From positions 1 to 62,317 of the forward strand of contig UQXI01000014.1 of the NCBI GenBank assembly GCA_900544975.1: a stretch of 62,317 nt of DNA, written 5' to 3'. Below the pieces are notes generated by a model, which saw nothing but the letters and a program-made list of their open reading frames with translations, was not told the DNA's origin and ran no database searches. This DNA comes from an uncultured Eubacteriales bacterium (GTDB lineage Bacteria; Bacillota; Clostridia; Oscillospirales; Oscillospiraceae). Both the position numbers and the translations under genes were made by a program. Of the stretch, positions 6,419 through 15,043 are shown in pieces. How positions within the stretch are numbered: the first letter of the stretch is position 1; each line of letters opens with the position of its first letter.

Positions 6419-7324
6419 TTACCCCTCCTGTTCCTGCTCCCGGAGCATCCGGGCAATGGCCTCCCGCTCCATTTGCCCCAGAGCGGCAGTGCCCGCCTGA
6501 ACCCGCTGGGCTTGAGGGGCCGGTTTTTTGTCCCCGGCCTGAATCTGCGCCCCGGTATGGAGATTCTGCTGATGCCAGCTTTGGAGAATTTTATTCATAT
6601 AGGGCCACTTCAGCCCGCCGGTATTGAGGCAGGTCTTTTCATAGGCCATTTGAAGAGCCTGAGAGTCAAAATCCATATCCAGCCAGGCCTGGGCATACCG
6701 CTCCTCTGCCGGGGTCAGATTTCGACCGGAGATTTGCAGCAGCCGCATCAGATTGGCCGTCCGGGTGTGCCGGGCGTTCTGGGCCTGCATATAGGCCGCT
6801 GCCTCTTCCAGGGTGTTGATGCCCTGCTCGGCCCAGGTATAAGCCTCTTTTTCAATGGTTCGCAGAGAGGGATTCCGGTTGGAACCCTTGCGACGCAGCC
6901 GCTCTTTGCAGTAGCACACCAACATGCTTACCACCTCGGCAGGCAAATCTAAGTAATTCCGGAAGGACAGGAGGATTTTCAGCTCTTCGGTGGTGAGGAT
7001 CCGCCCCAGGGTCCGCTGTACCTCCCCCACCAGGAGGCGAAACTCCTCACTGCGGTTCATGGCCTGGGTCACATCCTCCTCCGTGTATTGGGGCGGCTGC
7101 TGGGCCGGGCGGAGATACGTGCTCTCTTCCGGCCAGAGTCCCAGCTGCCGTAGCGTCGCCGCAGCGCAGGAATACCGGGCCTGGCTCATCCCCAAAGAGG
7201 CCTCCGCCTCCTGGGGCGGATTGCCACACTGGAGGTACAGATGCAGCAGCGCCGCATCTCCACTCCCCGCAGAGAGCAATTTGTGGATTTCAGTTTGGGA
7301 TAGGGACAGGTCCTTGGTGTTCAT
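6419..7324 (-). CDS. DnaD domain primosome protein
   Basis: A 301-residue protein with an N-terminal winged-helix-like part and two DnaB_2/DnaD C-terminal-type domains (roughly residues 85-160 and 165-240, ending in WPYMNKILQSWHQ, the YxxxI-W motif of the family). DnaD proteins remodel origin DNA and recruit the helicase loader. GGAGG lies 7 bases before ATG 7324. It is transcribed with the helicase loader gene. The leader contains a terminator-like hairpin directly before the ribosome binding site. Confidence 0.88.
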   Translation of the reverse strand: MNTKDLSLSQTEIHKLLSAGSGDAALLHLYLQCGNPPQEAEASLGMSQARYSCAAATLRQLGLWPEESTYLRPAQQPPQYTEEDVTQAMNRSEEFRLLVGEVQRTLGRILTTEELKILLSFRNYLDLPAEVVSMLVCYCKERLRRKGSNRNPSLRTIEKEAYTWAEQGINTLEEAAAYMQAQNARHTRTANLMRLLQISGRNLTPAEERYAQAWLDMDFDSQALQMAYEKTCLNTGGLKWPYMNKILQSWHQQNLHTGAQIQAGDKKPAPQAQRVQAGTAALGQMEREAIARMLREQEQEG

Positions 7325-7341
7325 GGCAATCCTCCGTGGGC

Positions 7342-7381
7342 AAAAAACCCGTCATTCCGGCAGGGGGAATGACGCGGTCCA
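7342..7381 (-). promoter_or_regulatory. Attenuator-like hairpin in the dnaD leader
   Basis: On the minus strand a 9-bp stem CGTCATTCC/GGAATGACG (7374-7366 with 7358-7350) is followed by GGTTTTTTG, and the ribosome binding site starts only 7 bases later. The promoter at 7419-7447 lies upstream, so mRNA must pass this hairpin. The sequence TGGACCGCG (7381-7373), overlapping the first arm, resembles the T-box antiterminator element, but the leader is far too short for a T-box stem I. Confidence 0.55.
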
Positions 7382-7418
7382 AACCAGCGCTTCAGCAAAT
7401 TTCGTCCTTTGGTCTTTC

Positions 7419-7447
7419 ATTATACCACAATCCCCCTCGGCACACAA
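7419..7447 (-). promoter_or_regulatory. Promoter of the dnaD-dnaI operon
   Basis: On the minus strand TTGTGT (7447-7442), 17 bp and TATAAT (7424-7419). The predicted leader is about 88 nt. The rest of 7448-7671 holds no gene that I can support. Confidence 0.75.
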
Positions 7448-7620
7448 CCCAAGCAAATCCGAAGAACCGACAAAAAAACTCCGGCCTTTTTGGCGCCAAT
7501 CCACATCTTGTGGAGGGCCATCCAACCGGGCACAAAGAGCGTCGTTGACACCATTTCTCCGGAGATGCAATGGACTTCTCGCCTATCCGGTATATCCAGG
7601 AGGCCGCACGTTACGCCATA

Positions 7621-7647
7621 CTGGGCTTGGGAAACGCCCAAGCCCAG
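7621..7647 (-). terminator. Strong hairpin after the MFS gene
   Basis: A perfect 11-bp stem CTGGGCTTGGG/CCCAAGCCCAG with a 5-nt loop lies 25 bases after the MFS stop codon. It lacks a T-run, so it may protect the 3' end or act as a weak terminator. Confidence 0.45.
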
Positions 7648-7671
7648 CAGGTATTCGGAACAAAAAAGCGG

Positions 7672-8970
7672 TCAGTCATGGCGCTCCAGGGCCCAGATGT
7701 GCCGGTCTCTCCGGAACACCAGGCAGGTCAGCAGACCCAACAGTCCCAGGAAGAAGAACAGCATCGCCGCACCGGAACCCTTCCCACTTCCAAACAGCCG
7801 GATCAACAGCGTCCCAGCGGATTGGGCTGCCATCCAGGGTTCAAACACCCGGTCCACCAGCCAGCCGCCCAAGGCATAGCCCAAGGGAATGGTAAAAAAC
7901 TGGAGGGTATTCCGGGCAGCATACACCCGGCCCTGCATGGTCACTGGGATGCGGCTGCGAAACAGTACATCCATGTTGGCGTTCATTACGGGAATGGCCA
8001 CCCAGCCCAGTACGGCGCCCACACACCACACAGGCAAAGACCGGCCAAAGGCCAGGAAGAAATTTTCCGTTCCCATGGACAAAAGCAGCGCATTCCAGAT
8101 GACCCGGACCCGGCTTTTGGGCGCAGGGGCGGCAGAAGCCAAGACACTTCCCAGCAGCATCGCCACACCGATCACCGCATTCACCGTACCCAGCGCCGTC
8201 TCTCCTCCCCCCGGCACCGACAGAATGAGGGCCGGGAACGCGGCGTTGTACACCGACGCCGTCAAGTTGATGGCTGCCAGGAAGAAAATCAGATCCAGAA
8301 TCCCCCGATTTTGCCACAGATATCGGAGTCCTGCCCGGGCTGCTTGGAGCACCGGTTCCCGCTGCTCCCCGGTCTCCGCCACCGTCGGGATGTCCACCCA
8401 CAGCAGCAGCGCCAAAAATGCCACCGCAAAGGTGATGAGGTCAAACAGCATCACCGCCTCCAAGCCCAGCAACGTCAAAATCGCCGTAGCCAAAGCTGGA
8501 GTCAGGATGTTCACCAGAGAATTCGAAAAGGACCGCATTCCGCTGGCCATCTGGTAGTACTTCCGGGGGATGAGCAGCGTCGTGGCCACATCGGAAGCCG
8601 GCTGCTGCACCGTATTCATCAGGCCATTCAGCGCATTGAGCAAATACAGATGCCAGATCTCCAGATGCCCCCCACGGAGCAGCACCATGGTGACCACGGT
8701 GCTGAGGGCTGCAAAGGTGTCGCAGACCAGCATCACCACCTTCCGGTTCAGGCGGTCACTGATGGCTCCGGCAAAGATGCTCATGAGAACGTAAGGTCCA
8801 TACGAGCAGACGGAAAGCAACGCCGTGGTGAGGGCAGAGCCCTTCGCCTGATAAGACCAAATGATCAGCGCAAAACCGGTCATGGCGCTGCCAAGGGCGG
8901 AAAATGACTGTGTGAGCCAGAGAATCAGAAAACTCCGAAGCTCTCTGAGTGTAATTTTATTGAAATACAT
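7672..8970 (-). CDS. MFS transporter, macrolide-efflux/enterobactin-exporter type
   Basis: A 432-residue protein with about 12 membrane segments. The signature loop GAISDRLNRKVVML after segment 2 and the overall layout match the MFS_3 / MefA-like exporter group. Such proteins expel small lipophilic compounds using the proton gradient; the substrate cannot be read from sequence. It is a single gene with no linked regulator. Confidence 0.85.
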   Translation of the reverse strand: MYFNKITLRELRSFLILWLTQSFSALGSAMTGFALIIWSYQAKGSALTTALLSVCSYGPYVLMSIFAGAISDRLNRKVVMLVCDTFAALSTVVTMVLLRGGHLEIWHLYLLNALNGLMNTVQQPASDVATTLLIPRKYYQMASGMRSFSNSLVNILTPALATAILTLLGLEAVMLFDLITFAVAFLALLLWVDIPTVAETGEQREPVLQAARAGLRYLWQNRGILDLIFFLAAINLTASVYNAAFPALILSVPGGGETALGTVNAVIGVAMLLGSVLASAAPAPKSRVRVIWNALLLSMGTENFFLAFGRSLPVWCVGAVLGWVAIPVMNANMDVLFRSRIPVTMQGRVYAARNTLQFFTIPLGYALGGWLVDRVFEPWMAAQSAGTLLIRLFGSGKGSGAAMLFFFLGLLGLLTCLVFRRDRHIWALERHD

Positions 8971-9135
8971 ATCGACTTTGCTCCTTTGATGTTATAAGAG
9001 TTTCATCAGATGCAAAGCCTTTTGGACATTTCTATGCTCCACGCAGCTGTGTCCAATCAGACCTTGCATGGAGCCTTGACAATGCAGAGCATTCCGGTAT
9101 CCTCCTGATTATATTTTTATTATTTAATGTATCGG

Positions 9136-10260
9136 TCAGTCATCAATCTGGATGTTCACCCCGTTGAGCTCCACGCCCTCGTCCGCGCGGATGAGGATGT
9201 ACTTGACGCCGCCCAGCACCCGAGTTTCCACCAGGTCGCTGCGCTCTGGGGTGACACGAATGGTGACGTCGGGGGTCTTCACCTCCAGAAGTTTGGGATC
9301 CACCAGATTCCGGGGACGAAGGTCTGTATCGGCTCCGAAGGTCTCATCATACTGACCGTCGAAGGCCTCCACGTGGGCCTGGGATACGCCGCAGGAGGCC
9401 AGGACGCCCTTGACCGTCCCCTTGGTGATGGTGAGAGGCTCTGGCTCCTTACTCTCCTTATGTTCCTGTATCATGGCGCACAGCTGGCCCTGGACCGCCT
9501 GGACCGTGTCAAAGGAGCAGTCCTCCCCCAAGGCCCCAGTGAGAAGCCCCTGAAACGCCTCCCGCTGCTGGGCCGCAGGCATGGGGGCCGTCAGATGGAA
9601 GACCGCATCCACAAATTCCTTGTGCTCCTGCCCAATGTCTCGGGTGTATAGCAGCGCGCCATACAGATTGGTGGCCCGGTCCTCGAAGGCCGGGAAGAGG
9701 AACCCCAACTCCGGCGACCCCACCAACCAGTCGGAGGCCCGATTGTGAAACTCCCCCGCCGTCACATAATAGGTGAGGGCCGGTTTGGCCAGCTTCACCG
9801 GGCAGATGCTGCACAGAACATAGCGGAAGACCGTATCCGAACCATCTTCCATGGTCTCCCCATCCTTGCCCCGGAAGGGCACATCATAAGCGTCCTGCGC
9901 CAGGAGAATCAGGTAGCTGCTTTCCATATGTAGCGAGGCGGCCACCTTCTCATAAAAGCTATGAATGGCTTCCTCCTCTCCGTCCCGGAGGGCTGTCAGA
10001 AGCCGATGCTCCGGGCTATCCTGGACCTGGGCTGTGGTGAAGGAAAGATCCACCAGGTTCTTTCCCAAGCTGCCAGAGAGGGCCCTGCGCAGCAGAGCCA
10101 GTATTTTCTCCGCTTCGTCCTCGGTCATGAGTCCCAACGCCTGGGTAAACTCTGAGACAATTTCAGCCTTTTCGTTCACATAACACCCACGAATGTGGGT
10201 GACGCTGGTTTTGTCCGGCCGAAAGCGGCGGCGGAGCTCTCCAATTCCTTTTTCGTTCAT
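9136..10260 (-). CDS. DUF4317 family protein
   Basis: A 374-residue soluble protein. The N-terminal MNEKGIGELRRRFRPDKTSVTHIRGCYVN and the whole-length layout match DUF4317, a family common in clostridia and of unknown function. No catalytic motif or membrane segment is evident. It stands alone, with about 165-180 bases of featureless DNA on each side. Confidence 0.85.
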   Translation of the reverse strand: MNEKGIGELRRRFRPDKTSVTHIRGCYVNEKAEIVSEFTQALGLMTEDEAEKILALLRRALSGSLGKNLVDLSFTTAQVQDSPEHRLLTALRDGEEEAIHSFYEKVAASLHMESSYLILLAQDAYDVPFRGKDGETMEDGSDTVFRYVLCSICPVKLAKPALTYYVTAGEFHNRASDWLVGSPELGFLFPAFEDRATNLYGALLYTRDIGQEHKEFVDAVFHLTAPMPAAQQREAFQGLLTGALGEDCSFDTVQAVQGQLCAMIQEHKESKEPEPLTITKGTVKGVLASCGVSQAHVEAFDGQYDETFGADTDLRPRNLVDPKLLEVKTPDVTIRVTPERSDLVETRVLGGVKYILIRADEGVELNGVNIQIDD

Positions 10261-10437
10261 GGTTCCCTTCTATTCTGCGCCATTGCGCCTTGTAGTCACA
10301 ATCTATCCGCCCAAGGCGGCTCTTTTAGCATATCAGATTTTCCCTGTAAAATCAATTCCCGGTAGAAAAATCGGGGCAATAGCAGGTTCCTTCTCCCTGG
10401 GTTTCAAACGGATCCTGCTGTTGCCCTCTGCTGATCC

Positions 10438-11760
10438 TCAGCCTTCCCGGTCCTTTAAGAAAATCTCCAGCACCGGCACCAGAACGTCTGGCTTGACCGG
10501 GGGCAGTTCCAGGACCAGGAGGTCCTTCTCCTGGGTGGCTCCCAAGGAGAAGTGGTCTACCTTGCCTTCTGTAAACTGCACCTCACTGGCATCGTGGAGG
10601 AACTGGACGTAGTCCACCTTCCCTGCCAGTCCGTGGAGCTCCAGGTAGGCAAAGGGGTAGGCAAAGAGGTGTAGGTAGAGCCGTTTGCCATCTGCACTCT
10701 GGGTGAAGCGGCAGTCCTGGGGGGCCTGGAATTCCGGCTCCGCCATGGTGCAGCCGTAAATGGAGCGGCTGTTGTATCGCATCCACTGGGCATACACCTC
10801 CAGCGCCGCCTGGGCCCGGCTGTCCAGATAGCCCCGGGCGGTAGGTCCCACGTTCATCAGCAGGTTCCCACCCAGGCTGACGGTCTCCACCAGCATCCGG
10901 ATGAGCATCTCCGGGGATTTCCAGGTCATCTCGTCCCGATAATAGCCCCAGGAGCCGGAGAAGGTCTGGCAGGCCTCCCAGGTGACCAGCTCGGCACTCA
11001 CAGGATGCCGGACCCAGGTCTTGGGCTGATACTGCTCCGGGGTCCAGATGTCCCCGTCTACTTCCGTCCGGTTGTCAATGAGGATCCCAGGGGCCAGACG
11101 GCGGGCCAGAGCAATCAGTTCCTCTGCCTCCCAGTCCTCTTTCCCTTTCCCTCGCATCCAGGGGGCGCCATCGTGGTTGTCTGAGTAGGAGAAGTCAAAC
11201 CACAAAATATCAATTTTACCATAAGCCGTTAACAGCTCGGTCACCTGGTCCCGCATGTACTGGGCATAGCGCTTCATATCCCGGCCTTCATTCAGGCGCT
11301 GTGCGTCCGGATCATCCCGGCGGGGATGGAGCATATCCACGGTGAAATCAGGATGATGCCAATCAATGAGGGAATAGTAAAATCCCACCCGGAGCCCTTC
11401 TGCCCGGAATGCCTCCACATACTCCCGGATCAGATCCCGGCCTGCTGGCGTATTGGTGCACTTAAAATCGGTGTATTGGGAATCAAACATGCAGAAGCCC
11501 TCGTGATGCTTTGCCGTCATCACGGCATACTTCATTCCCGCTGCTTTGGCCATACGGGCCCACTCCCGGGGATCATACAAATCCGGCTCAAAGTGGCGGA
11601 AGTAGCGGGCATAGTGTTCATCCGTCATTCTCTCCCGGGTCATAATCCACTCATGGCGGGCAGGCATGGCGTAGAGCCCCCAGTGAATGAACATCCCAAA
11701 CCGGTCATGGGTAAACCAGGCGGTATCTCCAGGGGTTTGCTTGGTCAAATAGGTGGACAT
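10438..11760 (-). CDS. Alpha-L-fucosidase (GH29)
   Basis: A 440-residue cytoplasmic glycoside hydrolase that releases L-fucose from glycans. GH29 features: FGMFIHWGLY near residue 21, AVMTAKHHEGFCMFDS near 79, and DILWFDF near 184, where D189 is the probable catalytic nucleophile. No signal peptide is present, so it would act on imported oligosaccharides. GGAGG lies upstream of ATG 11760. A short C-terminal beta domain follows the catalytic barrel. It lies directly after the ribosomal operon terminator, without fucose transport or breakdown genes nearby. Confidence 0.93.
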   Translation of the reverse strand: MSTYLTKQTPGDTAWFTHDRFGMFIHWGLYAMPARHEWIMTRERMTDEHYARYFRHFEPDLYDPREWARMAKAAGMKYAVMTAKHHEGFCMFDSQYTDFKCTNTPAGRDLIREYVEAFRAEGLRVGFYYSLIDWHHPDFTVDMLHPRRDDPDAQRLNEGRDMKRYAQYMRDQVTELLTAYGKIDILWFDFSYSDNHDGAPWMRGKGKEDWEAEELIALARRLAPGILIDNRTEVDGDIWTPEQYQPKTWVRHPVSAELVTWEACQTFSGSWGYYRDEMTWKSPEMLIRMLVETVSLGGNLLMNVGPTARGYLDSRAQAALEVYAQWMRYNSRSIYGCTMAEPEFQAPQDCRFTQSADGKRLYLHLFAYPFAYLELHGLAGKVDYVQFLHDASEVQFTEGKVDHFSLGATQEKDLLVLELPPVKPDVLVPVLEIFLKDREG

Positions 11761-11781
11761 GGGCGTTCTCCTCCTTGTTTG

Positions 11782-11816
11782 AAAAAATCCCCCCTCCGGA
11801 GCTGACCGGAAGGGGG
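11782..11816 (-). terminator. Terminator of the S10-spc-alpha operon
   Basis: On the minus strand an 11-bp GC-rich stem (CCCCCTTCCGG with CCGGAGGGGGG) is followed by ATTTTTTC, 26 bases after the rplQ stop codon. Confidence 0.9.
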
Positions 11817-11841
11817 TATTTGCAGCAAAATTGCTGGGGGA

Positions 11842-12189
11842 TCAAACCAACTCGATGACAGCCATTTCAGCGGCGTCACCGCGGCGGGGTCCCAAGCGGG
11901 TGACTCTGGTGTAGCCGCCATTCCGGTCGGCGTACTTGGGAGCAACTTCCTTGAAGAGCTTGCTCACCACATCTTCCTTGGTGACAAAGCCCATGGCCCG
12001 CCGGTAGGCAGCCAGGTTGCCCTTCTTGCCCAGGGTGATCATCTTCTCCACCACGGGCTGCACTTCCTTTGCCCGGTAGAAGGTGGTCTCGATTTTGCCC
12101 TTCTCCAGCAGGTCAGTGGTCAACTGCCGCAGCATCGCTTTTCTCTGATCGCTGGTTCTGCCCAGCTTGCGAGTACCGAACATGCACAT
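11842..12189 (-). CDS. rplQ: Ribosomal protein bL17
   Basis: 115 residues, the normal bacterial length. The RKLGRTSDQRKAMLRQLTTDLL start and the C-terminal GYTRVTRLGPRRGDAAEMAVIELV are diagnostic. It is a 50S subunit protein near the exit tunnel. Last gene of the superoperon, 22 bases after rpoA. Confidence 0.98.
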   Translation of the reverse strand: MCMFGTRKLGRTSDQRKAMLRQLTTDLLEKGKIETTFYRAKEVQPVVEKMITLGKKGNLAAYRRAMGFVTKEDVVSKLFKEVAPKYADRNGGYTRVTRLGPRRGDAAEMAVIELV

Positions 12190-12211
12190 TTCCTCCTTAC
12201 ATCATAAGGTA

Positions 12212-13171
12212 TTAGTTATTGGTGCCGGATTCTTCACTGGCCAGGGACAGGCCCATCATCTCCAGCTTCTTCTGGACCTCGTCCAGGGACTTTTTGCCCA
12301 TGTTGCGGACCTTCATCATATCTTCACCGGTTTTGGAGATCAGATCCTCCACGGTGTTAATATTGGCCCGCTTCAGGCAGTTAAAGCTGCGAACAGACAG
12401 GTCCAGCTCATCAATGGTCATCTGCAGCACCTTGTTGGTGCTGGACTCCGGCTTCTCCACCACGGTGGAGGCATTGGCAACGGTCTCCGACAGGTTTGTA
12501 AAGAGGCTCAGATGGTCGGACAGAATCTTTGCACCCAGAGACACCGCGTCCCGGGCAGAAATGGTGGAATCGGTCCAGACCTCCAACGTCAGTTTGTCAT
12601 AGTCGGTCATATTGCCCACACGGGTGTTCTCCACGGCGTAGTTCACCTTGAAAACAGGCGTGTAGATGGAGTCAATGGGGATGACGCCAATCACGGTTTG
12701 AGGCGTCTTGTTGCGGTCGGCGGAGACATAGCCGCGCCCGTGGCTCATGGTAATCTCCATGTTGAAGGTTGCATCCGGGCCCAGAGTGCAGATGTGCAGG
12801 TCCGGATTCAGGATCTCCACCTCTCCATCGGCCTTGATGTCCCCAGCGGTTACCTCGCAGGGGCCAGTGGCGTCGATGTATACCGTCTTGACGCCCTGGC
12901 AATGGAGCTTTGCCACAATGCGTTTGACGCTGAGGACAATTTCCGTCACGTCTTCCTTGACACCGGGAATGGTGGAGAACTCATGCTGGACGCCGGCGAT
13001 CTTGATGGAGGTCGCAGCCGTGCCGGGCAGTGAGGATAGCAGGATTCGTCTCAGGGAGTTGCCCAAAGTTGTGCCGTAGCCTCTCTCCAGAGGCTCCACC
13101 ACGTATTTGCCATACGAGACATCGTCGGCAGAATCCATACACACAATGCGCGGCTTTTCAATTTCTACCAT
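12212..13171 (-). CDS. rpoA: RNA polymerase alpha subunit
   Basis: 319 residues with the N-terminal dimerisation domain (GYGTTLGNSLRRILLSSLPG near residue 32) and the C-terminal domain that contacts DNA and regulators (ELDLSVRSFNCLKRANINTVEDL). The start is ATG 13171, with AAGGAGGG just upstream; an in-frame start 48 bases earlier would read through the ribosome binding site. It lies between rpsD and rplQ as in other Firmicutes. Confidence 0.98.
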   Translation of the reverse strand: MVEIEKPRIVCMDSADDVSYGKYVVEPLERGYGTTLGNSLRRILLSSLPGTAATSIKIAGVQHEFSTIPGVKEDVTEIVLSVKRIVAKLHCQGVKTVYIDATGPCEVTAGDIKADGEVEILNPDLHICTLGPDATFNMEITMSHGRGYVSADRNKTPQTVIGVIPIDSIYTPVFKVNYAVENTRVGNMTDYDKLTLEVWTDSTISARDAVSLGAKILSDHLSLFTNLSETVANASTVVEKPESSTNKVLQMTIDELDLSVRSFNCLKRANINTVEDLISKTGEDMMKVRNMGKKSLDEVQKKLEMMGLSLASEESGTNN

Positions 13172-13248
13172 GAATAAAATACCCTCCTTTTCACCTGCGG
13201 GGCCGAAGCCCCGTTTCATTCAGCTTACCAATCAACGAGGGCAAAACA

Positions 13249-13845
13249 TTACTTGGAGTACAACTCGACGATCAGGTGCTCGGCGATCTCGAAGTCAATG
13301 TCTTCCTTGGTAGGAATTGCAACGACTTTCCCCTGGAGGGTGTTCTTATCCCGATCCAGCCACTTCGGTGCAGCGACAAATGCGTCGTCTTCTTTCATCT
13401 TCTTAAAGCGGGGCTTGGAAACGCTGGCCTCGCAAACGGCCACCAGGTCTCCTACCTTTACCAGGAAGGAGGGAATGTTCACCCGCTTGCCGTTGACGGT
13501 AAAGTGGCCATGGTTCACCAACTGCCGGGCCTCCCGACGGGTGGAAGCATAGCCCAGGCGATATACCACGTTGTCCAGCCGACGCTCCAGCATGCTCAGC
13601 AGCACCTCTCCGGTGTTGCCTTCCGCCCGGGAGGCCTTCTCGTAGTAGCCCCGGAACTGTCTCTCCTGCATGCCGTATACAAACTTGACCTTCTGCTTCT
13701 CTGTCAGCTGCATGGCGTACTCGGACTTCTTGGCTCTTCTCTGTCCGCCGGGGTTCTTGTTGGAAGTCTTGGAATAACCCATTGCGGCAGGAGAAACGCC
13801 CAGCGTTCTGCAACGCTTCAGAACAGGCTGCATATTTTTAGCCAT
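13249..13845 (-). CDS. rpsD: Ribosomal protein uS4
   Basis: 198 residues with the S4 RNA-binding domain (RRLDNVVYRLGYASTRREAR). The N-terminus lacks the CxxC pairs of zinc-binding S4, so this is the zinc-free form. It starts 30S assembly and in Bacillus represses its own gene, which is encoded elsewhere there; here it lies in the alpha operon. Confidence 0.98.
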   Translation of the reverse strand: MAKNMQPVLKRCRTLGVSPAAMGYSKTSNKNPGGQRRAKKSEYAMQLTEKQKVKFVYGMQERQFRGYYEKASRAEGNTGEVLLSMLERRLDNVVYRLGYASTRREARQLVNHGHFTVNGKRVNIPSFLVKVGDLVAVCEASVSKPRFKKMKEDDAFVAAPKWLDRDKNTLQGKVVAIPTKEDIDFEIAEHLIVELYSK

Positions 13846-13869
13846 AACTCAAATTCCTCCTATTGCGAA

Positions 13870-14268
13870 TTAGACACGACGTCTCTTGGGCGGACGGCAG
13901 CCATTGTGGGGAATGGGGGTGACGTCCTTGATCATGACGACTTCCAGTCCGGCGGACTGCAGGGCGCGAATCGCGGCCTCACGTCCCTGACCGGGACCCT
14001 TGACGTAAACCTCCACCGTCTTGAGGCCATGCTCCATGGCTGCCTTGGCGGCAGTCTCGGCGGCCATCTGGGCGGCGAAGGGGGTGGATTTCTTGGAACC
14101 ACGGAAGCCCAGGCCACCGGAGGAAGCCCAGGACAGGGCGTTGCCGTTCAGGTCGGTGATGGTCACCATGGTGTTGTTGAAGGAAGAGCGGATATGCGCG
14201 GCGCCCTTCTCTACGTTCTTGCGCTCTCTGCGGCGCTTTACAACTTTCTTTGCGTTTACTTTGGCCAT
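13870..14268 (-). CDS. rpsK: Ribosomal protein uS11
   Basis: 132 residues with the conserved SFNNTMVTITDLNGN and the C-terminal TPIPHNGCRPPKRRRV. A 30S platform protein. Lies between rpsM and rpsD in standard alpha-operon order. Confidence 0.98.
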   Translation of the reverse strand: MAKVNAKKVVKRRRERKNVEKGAAHIRSSFNNTMVTITDLNGNALSWASSGGLGFRGSKKSTPFAAQMAAETAAKAAMEHGLKTVEVYVKGPGQGREAAIRALQSAGLEVVMIKDVTPIPHNGCRPPKRRRV

Positions 14269-14282
14269 GACATATCCCTCCT

Positions 14283-14651
14283 TTACTTCTTCTTATTGGC
14301 GATGGTCTTCTTCGGGCCCTTCCGGGTGCGGGCGTTGGTCTTGGTCCGCTGGCCGTGGACAGGCAGGCCGCGGCGATGCCGCACACCCCGGTAGCAGCCA
14401 ATCTCGGTGAGCCGCTTGATATTCATTGCAACCTTACGGCGGAGATCACCTTCGATGGTGTAGTGATGGTCGATCACTTCACGCAGAGCGGCCTCCTGAT
14501 CCTCGGTCAGGTTCTTCACCCGGATGTCGGGATCAATGCCAGCCTTTTCCAGGATCTCCTTGGCGCTGGTGCGTCCAATGCCGTAGATATACGTCAGACC
14601 AATTTCAATTCTTTTTTCGCGGGGCAGGTCAATACCAGCAATACGTGCCAT
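14283..14651 (-). CDS. rpsM: Ribosomal protein uS13
   Basis: 122 residues beginning MARIAGIDLPREKRIEIGLTY and ending with the usual basic tail. ATG 14651 is preferred to the in-frame TTG at 14660, since GGAGG lies 10 bases before the ATG and the family starts with MARIAG. It sits in the 30S head and contacts the 50S subunit. Confidence 0.97.
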   Translation of the reverse strand: MARIAGIDLPREKRIEIGLTYIYGIGRTSAKEILEKAGIDPDIRVKNLTEDQEAALREVIDHHYTIEGDLRRKVAMNIKRLTEIGCYRGVRHRRGLPVHGQRTKTNARTRKGPKKTIANKKK

Positions 14652-14670
14652 ATTCTTCAAGCACCTCCTA

Positions 14671-14784
14671 TCAGCCTTGTCTCTGCTTGTGTTTGGGGTT
14701 CTCGCAAATTACCATAACGCGACCCTTGCGCTTAATGATTTTGCACTTCTCGCACATGGGTTTAACGGACGGTCTTACCTTCAT
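14671..14784 (-). CDS. rpmJ: Ribosomal protein bL36, zinc form
   Basis: A 37-residue protein beginning MKVRPSVKPMCEKCKIIKR. The Cys-x2-Cys and Cys-x4-His pattern shows the zinc-binding form of the protein. It lies between infA and rpsM in standard order. The gene is short but unambiguous. Confidence 0.97.
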   Translation of the reverse strand: MKVRPSVKPMCEKCKIIKRKGRVMVICENPKHKQRQG

Positions 14785-14823
14785 ACTGTTAACCTCCATT
14801 TAAGAGCAAATCTCTTATTGTAA

Positions 14824-15042
14824 TTACTTGCTTCTCCAAGTGATCCGGCCTTGGGTCAGATCATAGGGAGACATCTGAACAGTTACCTTGTCACCGGGCA
14901 AGATCTTGATATAGTTCATTCTGAGCTTGCCGGAAATGTGTGCCAGAATCGTATGCCCGCCGCCAATATTGACTTTGAACATTGCATTCGGCAGTGCATC
15001 GACAACGATGCCCTCAAGTTCGATTACGTCGTCTTTTGCCAA
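14824..15042 (-). CDS. infA: Translation initiation factor IF-1, TTG start
   Basis: Exactly 72 residues, the normal IF-1 length, if translation starts at the TTG at 15042; the sequence then reads (M)AKDDVIELEGIVVDALPN with the S1/OB fold and the C-terminal DLTQGRITWRSK. GGGAGG lies 8 bases upstream. No in-frame ATG fits; upstream candidates would add dozens of residues overlapping the preceding gene. IF-1 occupies the A site during initiation. A TTG start may damp its expression. Confidence 0.95.
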   Translation of the reverse strand: MAKDDVIELEGIVVDALPNAMFKVNIGGGHTILAHISGKLRMNYIKILPGDKVTVQMSPYDLTQGRITWRSK

Positions 15043-15043
15043 G

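Noticed and set aside
7324..7412. A T-box riboswitch upstream of the dnaD-like gene
   Set aside because: TGGACCGCG is suggestive, but the leader is too short for stem I and a specifier loop, and the gene is unrelated to amino acids.
12167..13033. Long open frames on the plus strand across the ribosomal operon
   Set aside because: They are antisense to well-identified ribosomal genes, as expected in GC-rich DNA, and have no homology or ribosome binding sites.
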